64,000 nt of DNA from CAVPCZ01 sp963702445 (GTDB lineage: Bacteria > Bacteroidota > Ignavibacteria > UBA10030 > UBA6906), in NCBI GenBank assembly GCA_963702445.1, contig CAVPCZ010000013.1, forward strand, positions 221,647-285,646, given 5' to 3'. The notes below the pieces were generated by a model. It saw nothing but the letters and a program-made list of their open reading frames with translations, made no database searches and was not told the DNA's origin. Shown here one piece after another: positions 54,096-63,100 of the stretch. Position 1 is the stretch's first letter. Every line of letters starts with the position of its first letter. Position numbers and translations under genes: made by a program.

Positions 54096-54240
54096 TTGGG
54101 AAGATCATCTCACACTATCAGATCCTCTCCAAGCTCGGTCGCGGAGGGATGGGTGTCATCTACAAGGCCGAGGACGGGAAGCTCACGCGCACAGTTGCCC
54201 TGAAGTTCCTACCAACCTCACGCGGGATCCCATCACCGAA
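54092..54240 (+). pseudogene. Truncated start of a second Ser/Thr kinase
   Basis: It begins as ATGA on the stop of the kinase at 51779 and reads like a kinase start for about 40 residues (MIGKIISHYQILSKLGRGGM, VYKAEDGKLTRTVALKFLP). One base is then missing before LTRDPIT, and homology ends near 54240 at the 3' end of the opposite-strand HTH gene. It appears to be the remains of a tandem kinase gene removed by recombination. Confidence 0.7.
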
Positions 54241-54261
54241 TGGCCAATATCAGCCGGCCTT

Positions 54262-54590
54262 TCACTTGATGCCTTTCAACACGATGCTCACCCAGACCCT
54301 GCTGACTCCCAGGTGGCGGGCAAGATCAGCCTGGCTGAGAAGCCGCCTTCAGCGAGCATTCGGCGGTATGTCTGCTGGAGTACTGCGTAATCAATTGGCA
54401 GCCTCTTCGTCTTTACGGGTCGCGGTAATCGGATCAGGCGAGCATCCTGTAGCCGGGTGATGGCAGCCGGAGAGAGTGGGAGGGAACAGTGGAGTGGGCC
54501 TTCTGCGACTGCAATCGCCTTCTCGCCGCGGGCAGAATTGCTGATTTCGATAGGAATTCGGACCCAGAGAAAGTTTGAGTTATGGTGTCT
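54262..54590 (-). pseudogene. HTH protein of the tRNA-Asn cassettes, damaged copy
   Basis: Related to the gene at 57204-57563. The N-terminal VRIPIEISNSARGEKAIAV corresponds to LRLPIIIRRVQRGEAKLVV, and RLPIDYAVLQQTYRRMLAEGG to RRIDYVVLRAQYEQLLLDG. The HTH LARHLGVSRVWVSIVLKGIK (stop 54262) is reached only after a one-base shift near AGG/CTGATC. The reading frame runs into the tRNA fragment and the start is unclear. Such small HTH proteins are encoded near site-specific recombinases in many genomes; function here is inferred only. Confidence 0.6.
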
Positions 54591-54600
54591 CTCGCGGAGC
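54591..54600 (+). other. tRNA-Asn 3'-end fragment (attachment-site copy 3)
   Basis: CTCGCGGAGC, the last ten bases of tRNA-Asn, then AAAAAACCCC. It is the shortest of the copies, recognised by its position at the cassette boundary and the terminator that follows. Confidence 0.6.
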
Positions 54601-54602
54601 AA

Positions 54603-54645
54603 AAAACCCCGAAGTGCAAACTCCCGTGCTTCGGGGTTTTCTTTT
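54603..54645 (+). terminator. Intrinsic terminator after tRNA-Asn fragment 3
   Basis: A 12-bp perfect stem AAAACCCCGAAG (54603-54614) / CTTCGGGGTTTT (54629-54640), followed by CTTTT. The A/T flanks could make it bidirectional. Confidence 0.85.
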
Positions 54646-54695
54646 GGTGCGGGCCTCTTACGGTAGCTTGATATCACTGCCTGTTCGACACCCCT

Positions 54696-54726
54696 TTGAC
54701 TCCCATCCCACGCTACCGTATATTGC
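54696..54726 (+). promoter_or_regulatory. Promoter, TTG-N20-TATATTGC
   Basis: TTG 54696-54698, 20-nt spacer, TATATTGC 54719-54726. The surroundings (TTTGACT before it, ACCGTTGG after it) are conserved with the Asn-2 kinase promoter. Confidence 0.7.
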
Positions 54727-54782
54727 CACCGTACCGTTGGTCTATCGTGCCGGAAGAACCACACACGCCTGTATAGGCTTCC

Positions 54783-57035
54783 ATGATCGGCAAAGTCATT
54801 TCCCACTACAAGATCCTCGAGAAACTCGGCGAAGGCGGGATGGGTGTCGTCTACAAGGCCGAAGACACCCGCCTCAAGCGAACCGTGGCGCTCAAATTCC
54901 TGCCGCCTGACCTCACACGAGATCCTGACGCCAAAGAACGCTTTATCCACGAAGCGCAAGCCGCCTCCTCCCTCCAGCACAACAACATCTGTGTCGTTCA
55001 CGATATCGACGAGACTGATGACGGGCAAATGTTCATCAGCATGGAGTGCCTCAAGGGCGAGACGCTCAAGAAGAAGATCGAGCGCGGGTCCGCTGAAGGT
55101 CGATGAGGCCATCGAAATCGCTCTCCAGGTTGCCCGGGGTCTCACGAAAGCCCATGAACATGGCATTGTGCATCGCGATATCAAGCCGGCCAATATTCTG
55201 ATCACGTCGGACGGTGTCGCGAAAATCGTCGACTTCGGACTGGCAAAACTCTCCGGCCGCACTATGCTCACGAAGACGGGCTCCACGCTGGGCACGGCAC
55301 CCTACATGTCGCCAGAACAGGCGAGCGGAGGAGTGGTTGATCACCGCACGGATATTTGGTCACTCGGCGTGGTACTGTATGAGATGATCGCGGGCCATCG
55401 GCCGTTCGCCAGCGAATACGAGCAGGCGCTGGTCTATCAGATTCTCAACACAGAGCCGGAGCCGTCTGACGAAGGTCCGTCCCGAAACGCTCCCCGGCCT
55501 CGCACAGATCGTCGGACATGCCCTGGCAAAGCAGCCGGCAGAGCGTTATCAGACCATGGAGGAGTTCCGGGACGATCTCGCGGCCGTCGCCGAGGGCCTC
55601 AAACCCCTCAAAGCCAAGCCTCTGGTCGACCATCCTGAGAAGTCCATCGCCGTGCTCCCCTTCATCAACGACAGCCCCGACCAGGAGAATACCTATTTCA
55701 TCAACGGGGTGATGGAGGAGATTCTGAACAACCTCCAGAAGATCAAGACGCTCAGGGTCATCTCCCGCACGTCGGTCGAACAATACCGGGAAAGGAAAAA
55801 AACCCATCCGTGAGATCGCCGAGGAGCTGGGCGTGAACTACATCGTGGAGGGCAGCGGTCAGAAATACGGCAGCGTCTTCCGCCTGAGGGCACAGCTGAT
55901 CATGGCGGAGCATGAGTCACATCTCTGGGGGGAATCGTTCCAGCAAAAGATCACCGATGTGGAGGATATTTTCGACATCCAGATAAAGATTGCCAAATCC
56001 ATCGCTGAAGAGCTCAAAGCGGTCATATCCCCTGAAGAGAAAAGGCTCATTGAAAAAATACCGGCTGCAGATCTTGAAGTATATGATGAATATCTGAAGG
56101 CCCGCTCTCACATCTATGATGGCAGAAGGGAGGCGTTGTATAAAGCCCTGGAATTTCTGAACAGCGGCGTTGCGAAGAACCCTGGTTGGGCGCCTCTCTA
56201 CGCGGGACTGGCGGAAGCCTGGCTGTGGATACAACAGAGCGCGTACGAACAGCCGTCCGTCACCGCTCCCCACATCATCGAGAACCTGAACAAGGCGCTG
56301 GCCCTGGACCCGGATCTTGCTGAAGCTCATTATCTCAGCGCCCTGATCGCACATCTCATGGATTGGAACTGGGAGAAGAGCGAAAAGGAGTTCTTGAAGG
56401 CGCTGGCCATCAACCCCAACGACGCCCTTTCCAGGGGACTCTATGCGCAACTCTTGTTGATTCTGCACAGGAAAGATGAGGCTTTGGCCCAGAATGAGCT
56501 GGCGCTGAGCCTTGACCCGCTGAATCCCATGGTGAAGATCGCCAATATCGGAACGCAGTTGCAGGCCGGTGAATATCAGACCAGCTTGTCTCTCGCGGAA
56601 GAAGCCGTGGCCGCCGATCCGGACAATCCCAACCTCAATCAGATGATCGAGATCGCCGCTTACAGGTTGAAGCAGTACGACAAAGTCCTCCGAGCGGTCC
56701 GACATGTTCTTCCTTTTCCCCTCGAGGAAGATGCTTATAAGGACATCGAGAGGATCTACAGCGAATCGGGGATCGTCACGGCGTATGAAAAGATCGTGGA
56801 GCGTCTGGAGAAATACGCCGAAAGCCAGCCCGTCGGCTTTTGGGATATGGCCTTCAGGTATCTTGTGGCGGATCAACCCGATAAATCCATGGATTGGGTC
56901 GAGAGGGGATTCGAGATGCACGACCCGCTCATGACCTACATCACCACACCGGCGCAATATTTCGATCGACTGTTCGGAAATCCCAGGTTCATTGCCATTT
57001 GTGAGAAGATGAACCTTCCACTTCCAAAATCCTGA
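54783..57035 (+). pseudogene. Ser/Thr protein kinase-TolB-like-TPR protein with three frameshifts
   Basis: Joined, the pieces give about 750 aa. The kinase domain has GEGGMGVVYKAED, HRDIKPANIL, DFGLAKL and YMSPEQ; the TolB-like module has KSIAVLPFINDSPDQENTYFI and NYIVEGSGQKYG; TPRs follow to PLPKS. The frame slips by one base three times, each needing removal of one base: GGG at 55086-55088, near 55464-55466, and A7 at 55796-55802. The first 45 residues are almost identical to the Asn-2 kinase. No obvious membrane helix is seen between kinase and TolB-like parts, unlike its relative. It is either a true pseudogene or a poorly polished consensus. Confidence 0.75.
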
Positions 57036-57203
57036 TGAGACATGTTCTCAGGATCAGGAATATTGGCCATCATGTGCCGATCTGTCGCGCGACGGCTCCC
57101 GCTACCAGGAATTGCTGTGTCGGATGGGATTGCCGGTAGGGACAACATGACAACCATCAGGGTTCTGTGGGACCCCCATCCAGCCCGCGCTGAACAGTCG
57201 GAT

Positions 57204-57563
57204 TCAGTCGGCCTTTCTCCTAATTCCCTTCAACACCCTACTCACCCAGACTCTGCTGACTCCCAGGTGACGGGTGAGTTCGGCCTTAGTGGCGCATGTG
57301 CCATCAAGCAGGAGCTGTTCATACTGAGCCCTGAGCACGACATAGTCGATCCTCCTCCTCATTGGTCTCGCCCTTTCAGGCAGCGGCCCTGAAAAGAGGG
57401 GAGCCAAGTGGTCGATATTTTCCGGAGACAAAGCGAGGAATTCTCCGAGTTTTGTGACGTCTACGACCAGTTTCGCCTCTCCCCGTTGTACCCGGCGGAT
57501 GATAATGGGCAGCCGGAGACGCAGATACGGAGTTCGCACATTGGGAAGTGCTCGCGGAGCCAA
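57204..57563 (-). CDS. Small HTH protein at the right end of cassette Asn-3
   Basis: 119 aa from TTG 57563. It has a beta-type N-terminus (LRLPIIIRRVQRGEAKLVVD) and a C-terminal helix-turn-helix (ATKAELTRHLGVSRVWVSRV, then LKGIRRKAD). The first codons lie within the tRNA-Asn fragment, so the attachment site forms its 5' end and integration would set its start. I read it as a DNA-binding protein of the sort found beside site-specific recombinases; its role (excision or repression) is inference. Confidence 0.6.
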   Translation of the reverse strand: MAPRALPNVRTPYLRLRLPIIIRRVQRGEAKLVVDVTKLGEFLALSPENIDHLAPLFSGPLPERARPMRRRIDYVVLRAQYEQLLLDGTCATKAELTRHLGVSRVWVSRVLKGIRRKAD

Positions 57564-57565
57564 GC
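57549..57565 (+). other. tRNA-Asn 3'-end fragment (attachment-site copy 4)
   Basis: TGCTCGCGGAGCCAAGC, identical over 17 bases to the copy at 51570-51586 and including the encoded CCA. It is probably the original chromosomal end of the tRNA-Asn gene, displaced by the insertions. Confidence 0.75.
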
Positions 57566-57568
57566 GAC

Positions 57569-57620
57569 ATGGGGAGTCGAACTACCGAAAGGTGGGTAAT
57601 CCGACTCCCCATTTGCATTC
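57569..57620 (+). terminator. Intrinsic terminator after tRNA-Asn fragment 4
   Basis: An 11-bp perfect stem ATGGGGAGTCG (57569-57579) / CGACTCCCCAT (57602-57612), followed by TTGCATTCTTC. Confidence 0.75.
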
Positions 57621-57688
57621 TTCTTGGCTTTTCTCAGTTCGGCCCGGCCGATCCTTCTTCCCGCAGGCGGATCGGCTTTACCGCGATG

Positions 57689-57985
57689 TCAGGCGGCCTT
57701 GCCTTTTCGCTTCCTTGCGCCGAACGATTCCTGGACCTTTTCTGCCAAGAGGATTTTCAACATCGACTGATAGGGAACATCCCGACGGTTGGCCAATACC
57801 TTGATGCTCTCCAGCAAAGATTCGGGCAGTCGAATGGAGATCATTCGGGAGGAGGGCTTGAGGTTGGGAAAGAACGCAGGCTTTGCTTTCGACCAGTCCA
57901 GATACTCGGTCGAATCCGCGCTCGCCCAGAACTCCCGCACAGCATCCTCGCCCTCAAGCTTTGGCATTTTTCTCAGCTTCTTCAC
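57689..57985 (-). CDS. brnA: BrnA-type antitoxin
   Basis: 98 aa. The C-terminal part has the ribbon-helix-helix pattern MISIRLPESLLESIKVLANRRDVPYQSMLKILLAEKV. The N-terminal FWASADSTEYLDWSKAKPAF is typical of BrnA/CopG antitoxins encoded after BrnT. It overlaps the toxin gene by about 32 bp and is expected to bind BrnT and repress the operator at 58289. Confidence 0.88.
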   Translation of the reverse strand: MKKLRKMPKLEGEDAVREFWASADSTEYLDWSKAKPAFFPNLKPSSRMISIRLPESLLESIKVLANRRDVPYQSMLKILLAEKVQESFGARKRKGKAA

Positions 57986-58268
57986 GGAAGAATCTCCTTT
58001 CCTTCTTGCTCATCTCACGAGCGGAAAACACGCGAATCCTCTTCTTGCGTCGCGTGAAGACGACGAAGAGCGGGCGCCCCAGGCTCGTAATTCCCAGTGC
58101 GTAGAAACGAGGCTCCGCGCCTGAGTGTTTGGGGTCGGGAAGGAAGAATAGCGGCTGGCTGAAGAACAGCTCCTCGCATTCCCACCAGGCCACGTTATGC
58201 CTACGCCAGTTCTTTTCGCGATTGCCTGCGTCCCAATCAAACCCCTCGAAGTCAGGCATGACTTGCAC
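57954..58268 (-). CDS. brnT: BrnT-type ribonuclease toxin
   Basis: 104 aa of the BrnT/DUF497 family. It has FEGFDWDAGNREKNWRRHNVAWWECEELFF, then RFYALGITSLGRPLFVVFTRRKKRIRVFSAREMSKKERRFF, matching the family order WD...N..KH...E...F, R....G.......V..T.R....IRV.SAR....ER. The start is GTG 58268 (AGGAG 10 nt upstream) or ATG 58259. The C-terminal tail is slightly longer than usual. Confidence 0.9.
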   Translation of the reverse strand: MQVMPDFEGFDWDAGNREKNWRRHNVAWWECEELFFSQPLFFLPDPKHSGAEPRFYALGITSLGRPLFVVFTRRKKRIRVFSAREMSKKERRFFREEAEKNAKA

Positions 58269-58288
58269 GATCGCAGTGCTCCTGAGAT

Positions 58289-58307
58289 GTATATTCCTAA
58301 TATATAC
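58289..58307 (-). promoter_or_regulatory. brnTA promoter/operator palindrome
   Basis: GTATAT (58289-58294) and ATATAC (58302-58307) form an inverted repeat over the minus-strand element TATATTAG, with TTGACT 19-20 nt upstream. It is a likely site of autorepression by BrnA-BrnT. Confidence 0.5.
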
Positions 58308-58400
58308 TTCACATGGTGAAAGTCAATTGGCCACGGGAAGAAAACGCCAGGACGTTCTGGGGCAGAGCGAGGCATTTTCTGAGTCTTGCTATCTGCTTGA

Positions 58401-58709
58401 TCAGGTTGATCTGGCCCGAGGAAACTCTGGTCTGCCGGCATCTGATCGGCTTTTCCATGTCCAATACAATTTGAACACTTGTTTTTGCCGCCGGATAACG
58501 GTGTCTGGCTTGATGATCAGCAGGGTGCCCTTCCAGGAGCCGAAGATACCGATCAGAATTCTGGAAAATGGTCGACCGGAATGTCTGAAGCGAGATCTTA
58601 ATGATGTGCGATTCACGATTTCCAACTGCTTGCGTAGACAGAGAACTCCAAGTGGAGTTGGTTTCTGAATCTGAAGAATAGAGGACAATACACTAGTATA
58701 TTGTGTCAT
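58401..58709 (-). pseudogene. Transposase/integrase N-terminal remnant
   Basis: 102 codons containing LCLRKQLEIVNRTSLRSRFR and the stretch LLIIKPDTVIRRQKQVFKLYW, then TWKSRS-AGRP. This is the N-terminal signature of common rve-type IS transposases (usual form VKPDTVIRWHRQGF..YW.WKSR). The catalytic core is missing; after GRPEFP the frame degenerates. It is a dead fragment next to the IS630 element. Confidence 0.65.
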
Positions 58710-59862
58710 AAATAGCTGTACTATGTCTTAGGACTTTCGTATCATGGGTGCATCACGTATTATGGAGAAAACCCATGAAAACCGGACGTCCCAGAAAACC
58801 CTTAATTCTTGATCCAGAGCAGCGTTCGCAACTGGAGTCTATTGCCAACTCCCGAAGTATGCCCGCTGGACTTGTACAACGAGTACGACTCGTCCTGTTG
58901 GCGGGCGAAGGATTGACGAACACAGAGATCGCTCATCGGGTGCATTTGACCAGACCCTCTGTGGGGAAATGGCGACAACGATTCCTCACAATGGGCATCC
59001 AAGGTTTGCACGAAGAACTTCGGCCCGGTCGCCCCAGGACGATCTCAGATGAAAACGTTGCAGCACTTGTTCGCAAGACACTCAACACCAAACCCAAAGA
59101 TGGAACACATTGGTCTGTCCGCACCATGGCAGAGGCGACCAACATTTCCTTCTCGACGGTCGGTCGTATCTGGAGAGCGTTTGGGCTGCAACCTCATCGA
59201 CAACGCCATTTCAAATTATCAACTGATCCGTTCTTTGTAGAAAAGGTTCGAGATATTGTCGGCCTCTATTTGAATCCACCCGAGAAGACTATGGTGCTCT
59301 GTGTTGATGAAAAGAGCCAGATTCAGGCACTCAACCGCACCCAACCCATGTTGCCTATCGGCTTGGGATATGTCGAAGGCGTAACGCACGATTATGAACG
59401 ACACGGAACGACAACACTCTTCGCAGCACTCGACATTGTCTCCGGCGAAGTCCTGACCTCATGCAAGCCACGGCACCGTCATCAGGAGTATCTCGGTTTT
59501 CTCAAAACGATCGATGCCAGTGTCCCTGGATCTCTGGATATCCATCTGGTCGTGGACAACTATGCCACCCACAAGCATCCGAAAGTCAAGCGGTGGTTAG
59601 CAGCACATCCACGCTATACTGTGCACTACACACCAACCTCTGCCTCTTGGCTCAACCAAGTGGAGATCTGGTTCAACATCATTACCCAGCGAGCTATTCG
59701 ACGGGGAACCTTCAGCAGTGTGAAAGAACTGATCGACAAAATCACACGCTTCGTCGAGACGTACAACAAACACCCGCATCCTTTCATGTGGACAGCAACT
59801 GCTGACTCAATCTTTGCCAAACTCGAACGCCTTTGTAAAGGTATCTCTGACACGAGACACTA
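58694..59862 (+). mobile_element. Complete IS630-family insertion sequence
   Basis: It is bounded by TA on both sides inside CTAG (58693-58696 and 59860-59863), as expected for TA target duplication. The imperfect terminal repeats start GTATATTGTGTCATAAAT on the left and GTGTCTCGTGTCAGAGAT on the right (reverse complement). One transposase gene fills the element, and its stop codon lies in the right repeat. Confidence 0.75.
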
Positions 59863-59863
59863 G
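58775..59863 (+). CDS. IS630-family transposase
   Basis: 362 aa, intact. The N-terminal HTH region (LVQRVRLVLLAGEGLTNTEI, RPSVGKWRQRF) is followed by a DDE core: first Asp in VLCVDEKSQIQAL, second Asp in HLVVDNYATHKHP, Glu in TSASWLNQVEIWFN. The C-terminal FVETYNKHPHPFMWTATADSI is typical. ATG 58775 follows GGAG at 8 nt; GTG 58748 is also in frame. The gene looks functional, so the insertion may be recent. Confidence 0.95.
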   Translation: MKTGRPRKPLILDPEQRSQLESIANSRSMPAGLVQRVRLVLLAGEGLTNTEIAHRVHLTRPSVGKWRQRFLTMGIQGLHEELRPGRPRTISDENVAALVRKTLNTKPKDGTHWSVRTMAEATNISFSTVGRIWRAFGLQPHRQRHFKLSTDPFFVEKVRDIVGLYLNPPEKTMVLCVDEKSQIQALNRTQPMLPIGLGYVEGVTHDYERHGTTTLFAALDIVSGEVLTSCKPRHRHQEYLGFLKTIDASVPGSLDIHLVVDNYATHKHPKVKRWLAAHPRYTVHYTPTSASWLNQVEIWFNIITQRAIRRGTFSSVKELIDKITRFVETYNKHPHPFMWTATADSIFAKLERLCKGISDTRH

Positions 59864-60073
59864 AAAGGAACCGAGCATCTCGGAGTTCATCCTGTTAAGG
59901 GCACAGAACATAGTAGCGACTGTCATCTGGATTCGCCATTATTCACCCGGATGGGATATTGAAGAGGTGCAGGTGTCCTTATACTGTGCCTCAAAGCCCC
60001 TGGGTCACAGTGCTGTTACTGCCACACAGCAGAAACAGGCAGCCCGTTTGTCACTTGCTCCGGAATCGAAATC

Positions 60074-60104
60074 TTGTTTCATTCTATAAATACCCCTATT
60101 CTGC
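60074..60104 (+). promoter_or_regulatory. Promoter, TTG-N20-TATTCTGC
   Basis: TTG 60074-60076, 20-nt spacer, TATTCTGC 60097-60104, 12 bp before the GH38 start. The 210 bp between the IS and this site hold nothing recognisable. Confidence 0.6.
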
Positions 60105-60116
60105 TCCGGAGAACCC

Positions 60117-63100
60117 ATGAACGCAGTCCGCCTACATGCCCTTATTCTCTTCACTACCATGATCATCCAACCGGCCATGTCGCAAACAGAAGACGCCCTC
60201 AACGGTTACGCCAGATACATCAGCGGCGAGCATCTCGGCTACCGCTCATTTCATCCGTATGCCACATCATCACTTCTGACCCGTTGCCTGGATGGCAAGA
60301 GCACGATCGCCTGGGAGACCGACCCGATCCCGCAAAACGTGACGCGGCGAAACCGTGTCATTTGTCTGGGTCGCCGCGCACTCCTCCGGCACCAGCGCTG
60401 CCGATGCGACGTTCCACCTCACAGTCAACGGCAAGCAGGCCCTGAGCTTCACGACGGTCAAGGAACGCCGGGTCCGACAATGGACGGTGAAAGGGAACGA
60501 CGGGATCACCCTCTCCTTCGACGCGAAATGGGAGGACTCCGTACAGGACCTCTACGGCTACATGCGCCTGAGCGTCCCGATACGGCTTGTCACGAAAGGC
60601 CAGCCGGTCACACTCAGCATCACCGGCGAGAATGCCGGCAGGCGTGACTGGTACATGACCTTCAAGTACGCGATCAAGGATTCCCTGGAGATCCAGCCAC
60701 AACCCGCCCTGCTGGCCTCGAAGTCGGGCAACAAGCAGCTGATCGATGTCCTGTTCGACATCCTCGAGCCCGAAGGGACGGCAACGATCTCCGTGCCCGG
60801 ACAGCGACCGCTGAACGTGAAGCTGAAGCTCGGATTCAACCGTGTCCAGTTCACCGTCGATGCGGTGACAGTCCCAACACCCATGCGCATCACGATCGCC
60901 CGCCCCGGCCACGCGACCTTCGCAAAGGAGATCACGCTCCAGCCGGTGCCCCACCGGGAACTCTGGGTCATCCACCACTCGCACAACGACATCGGCTACT
61001 CCGATCTGCAGGCGGACGTGGAGAAAAAGCAGTTGAAGAACCTCCGCGATGCGGTCGCGCTCTACAAACGCACGGCGCAGTACCCGGCAGAAGCGCGCTT
61101 CAAGTGGAACACCGAGATCATGTGGGCGGTGGACAGCTACCTCTCCACCGCCTCAGCCGAGGAGAAGAAGGAATTCATCGAGGCGGTCCAGGGCGGAGGG
61201 ATCGGGTTGAACGGGTTCTACACAAACCAGCTCACCGGCATCTGCCGGCCGGAAGAGCTCATTCGCCTGACCGATGCTGCACGCAGGATCGCCCTGGAGT
61301 GCGGCGTGACCGTCAAGGATGCGATGATCAATGACATCCCCGGCTCCACGTGGGCTACCGTCACGGCGCTCGCCCAGGGGGGGATCAGATACTACTCCAG
61401 CGGCCCGAACTTCATACCCGGCCTCGTGGGTGGAGGGGACCGCGTGGGACATTTCAACAAGACGTGGGGCGATCGGCCGTTCTACTGGGTCTCCGCGTCC
61501 GGCGCGGAACGGGTCCTCCTCTGGGTCGCAGGACACGGCTATTCCGCATTCCATGGGAGCACCCTCAGCACATCGGGCTCCGAACCTGCAACGAAGATCT
61601 TCGACTACATGCGGGAGCTTGAGGCCCAACACTACCCGTATGACATGGTCCAGCTGCGCTACACCATCGTGGCCGACAACGGCCCGACCGATCCGGAGCT
61701 TTCGGATTTCGTAAAGAACTGGAACGAGAAGTATGCATCCCCGAAGTTCGTGATCTCCACGACCTCTGCCATGTTCGAGGAATTCGAACGGCGCTGGGGA
61801 TCGATGCTCCCCTCGTTCGCGGGCGATATCACTCCGTACTGGGAAGATGGAGCGCTCTCTTCACTGCGCGAGCTGTCGCTGGTCCGCCGCAGCTCGGAAC
61901 GCCTCGTCCAGGCGGAAGCCATCTCCTGTATGATCTCCGGGACGGCAGTTTCGCAGGCTCGATGGGACGATGCATGGCGCGCCATGCACCTTGCCGATGA
62001 ACACACCTGGGGGGCGCACAACAGCGTCAGCGATCCGGACAATCCGTTCGCGGTCGATCAGTGGCGCGTGAAACGGAAGTTTATGACCGATACGGATGAG
62101 AAATCACGCGCGCTCCTGACGGCCGTCCTCGGACCGGACGGCAGCGGCGATGCGATCGACGTCATCAACACGGCATCATGGGACCGGACGGACCTTGTCG
62201 TTCTGACGCATGAGCAGAGTGCGGCGGGAGACATCATCGTCGGGCCGGACGGACGCATCGTCCCCTCGCAGCGTCTTGCCGGCGGCGGACTCGCATTCAT
62301 CGCCCGCGGGATTCCCGCGCTCGGCGCCCGCCGGTACACGCTCAAGGCCGGGAAGGCGTCTGCGACAGGCACCGTGAACGTTAAGGAGAATACCCTCAGC
62401 AACGGTCAGATCACTGTGGCGATCGACCGTTCTGCCGGGACGATCAGCAGCTTGAAGGACCGTCGCGGGACCGAGTTTGTCAAAGCCGGTGAAGGCAAGG
62501 GACTCAACCAGTATCTCTATGTGCCCGGCAAAGATCCGGCGAAGGCGAAGTCCGCGACCGTCACAACATTCGAGGTGGTTGAACGTGGTCCGCTGGTAGG
62601 CATCATTCGCGTCACATCGTCAGCTCCCGGATGCCGTTCGCTGATCCAGGAATACCGCGTGATCGACGGAATGGAACGGGTCGACATCGTCAATATCATG
62701 GACAGGGAGAATGTCCGCGAGAAGGAGGCCGTTCACTTCGCGTTCCCGGTGAATCCAAAGGACGGCACCTTCCGGCTTGATGGCGGATGGGGCATCGTCC
62801 GGCCGACGGCAGATCAGCTCCCCGGCTCGTGCGTGGAGTACCTCTCGACCGGACGCTGGATGGATATTGCCAACCAGGAGCACGGCCTGACATGGACAAC
62901 GGTGGAAACGCCTCTCGTTCAGCTCGGTGCCATGGTCGATGAGTCACCGGACGACCACGGCCTTCGCCAGTGGCGGAAGGAAATCATCCCGGGTTCCACG
63001 TTCTATTCCTATGCCATGAACAACTACTGGCATACGAACTACGCCGCCTCCCAGCCCGGCGTTGCATCGGTCAGCTATGCGCTCTACCCGCACGGCATGT

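Larger units (their letters stand above)
51582..54600. mobile_element. Putative integrated element/cassette Asn-2
   Basis: A 3.0-kb unit between tRNA-Asn fragments at 51559 and 54591. Order: terminator, promoter, Ser/Thr kinase-TPR gene, truncated second kinase start, minus-strand HTH gene reaching the right attachment copy. The same order and size occur in Asn-3. No recombinase gene is present. Confidence 0.55.
54601..57560. mobile_element. Putative integrated element/cassette Asn-3
   Basis: A 2.96-kb unit between the fragments at 54591 and 57549 with the same order as Asn-2: terminator, promoter, kinase-TPR gene, minus-strand HTH gene. Confidence 0.55.
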
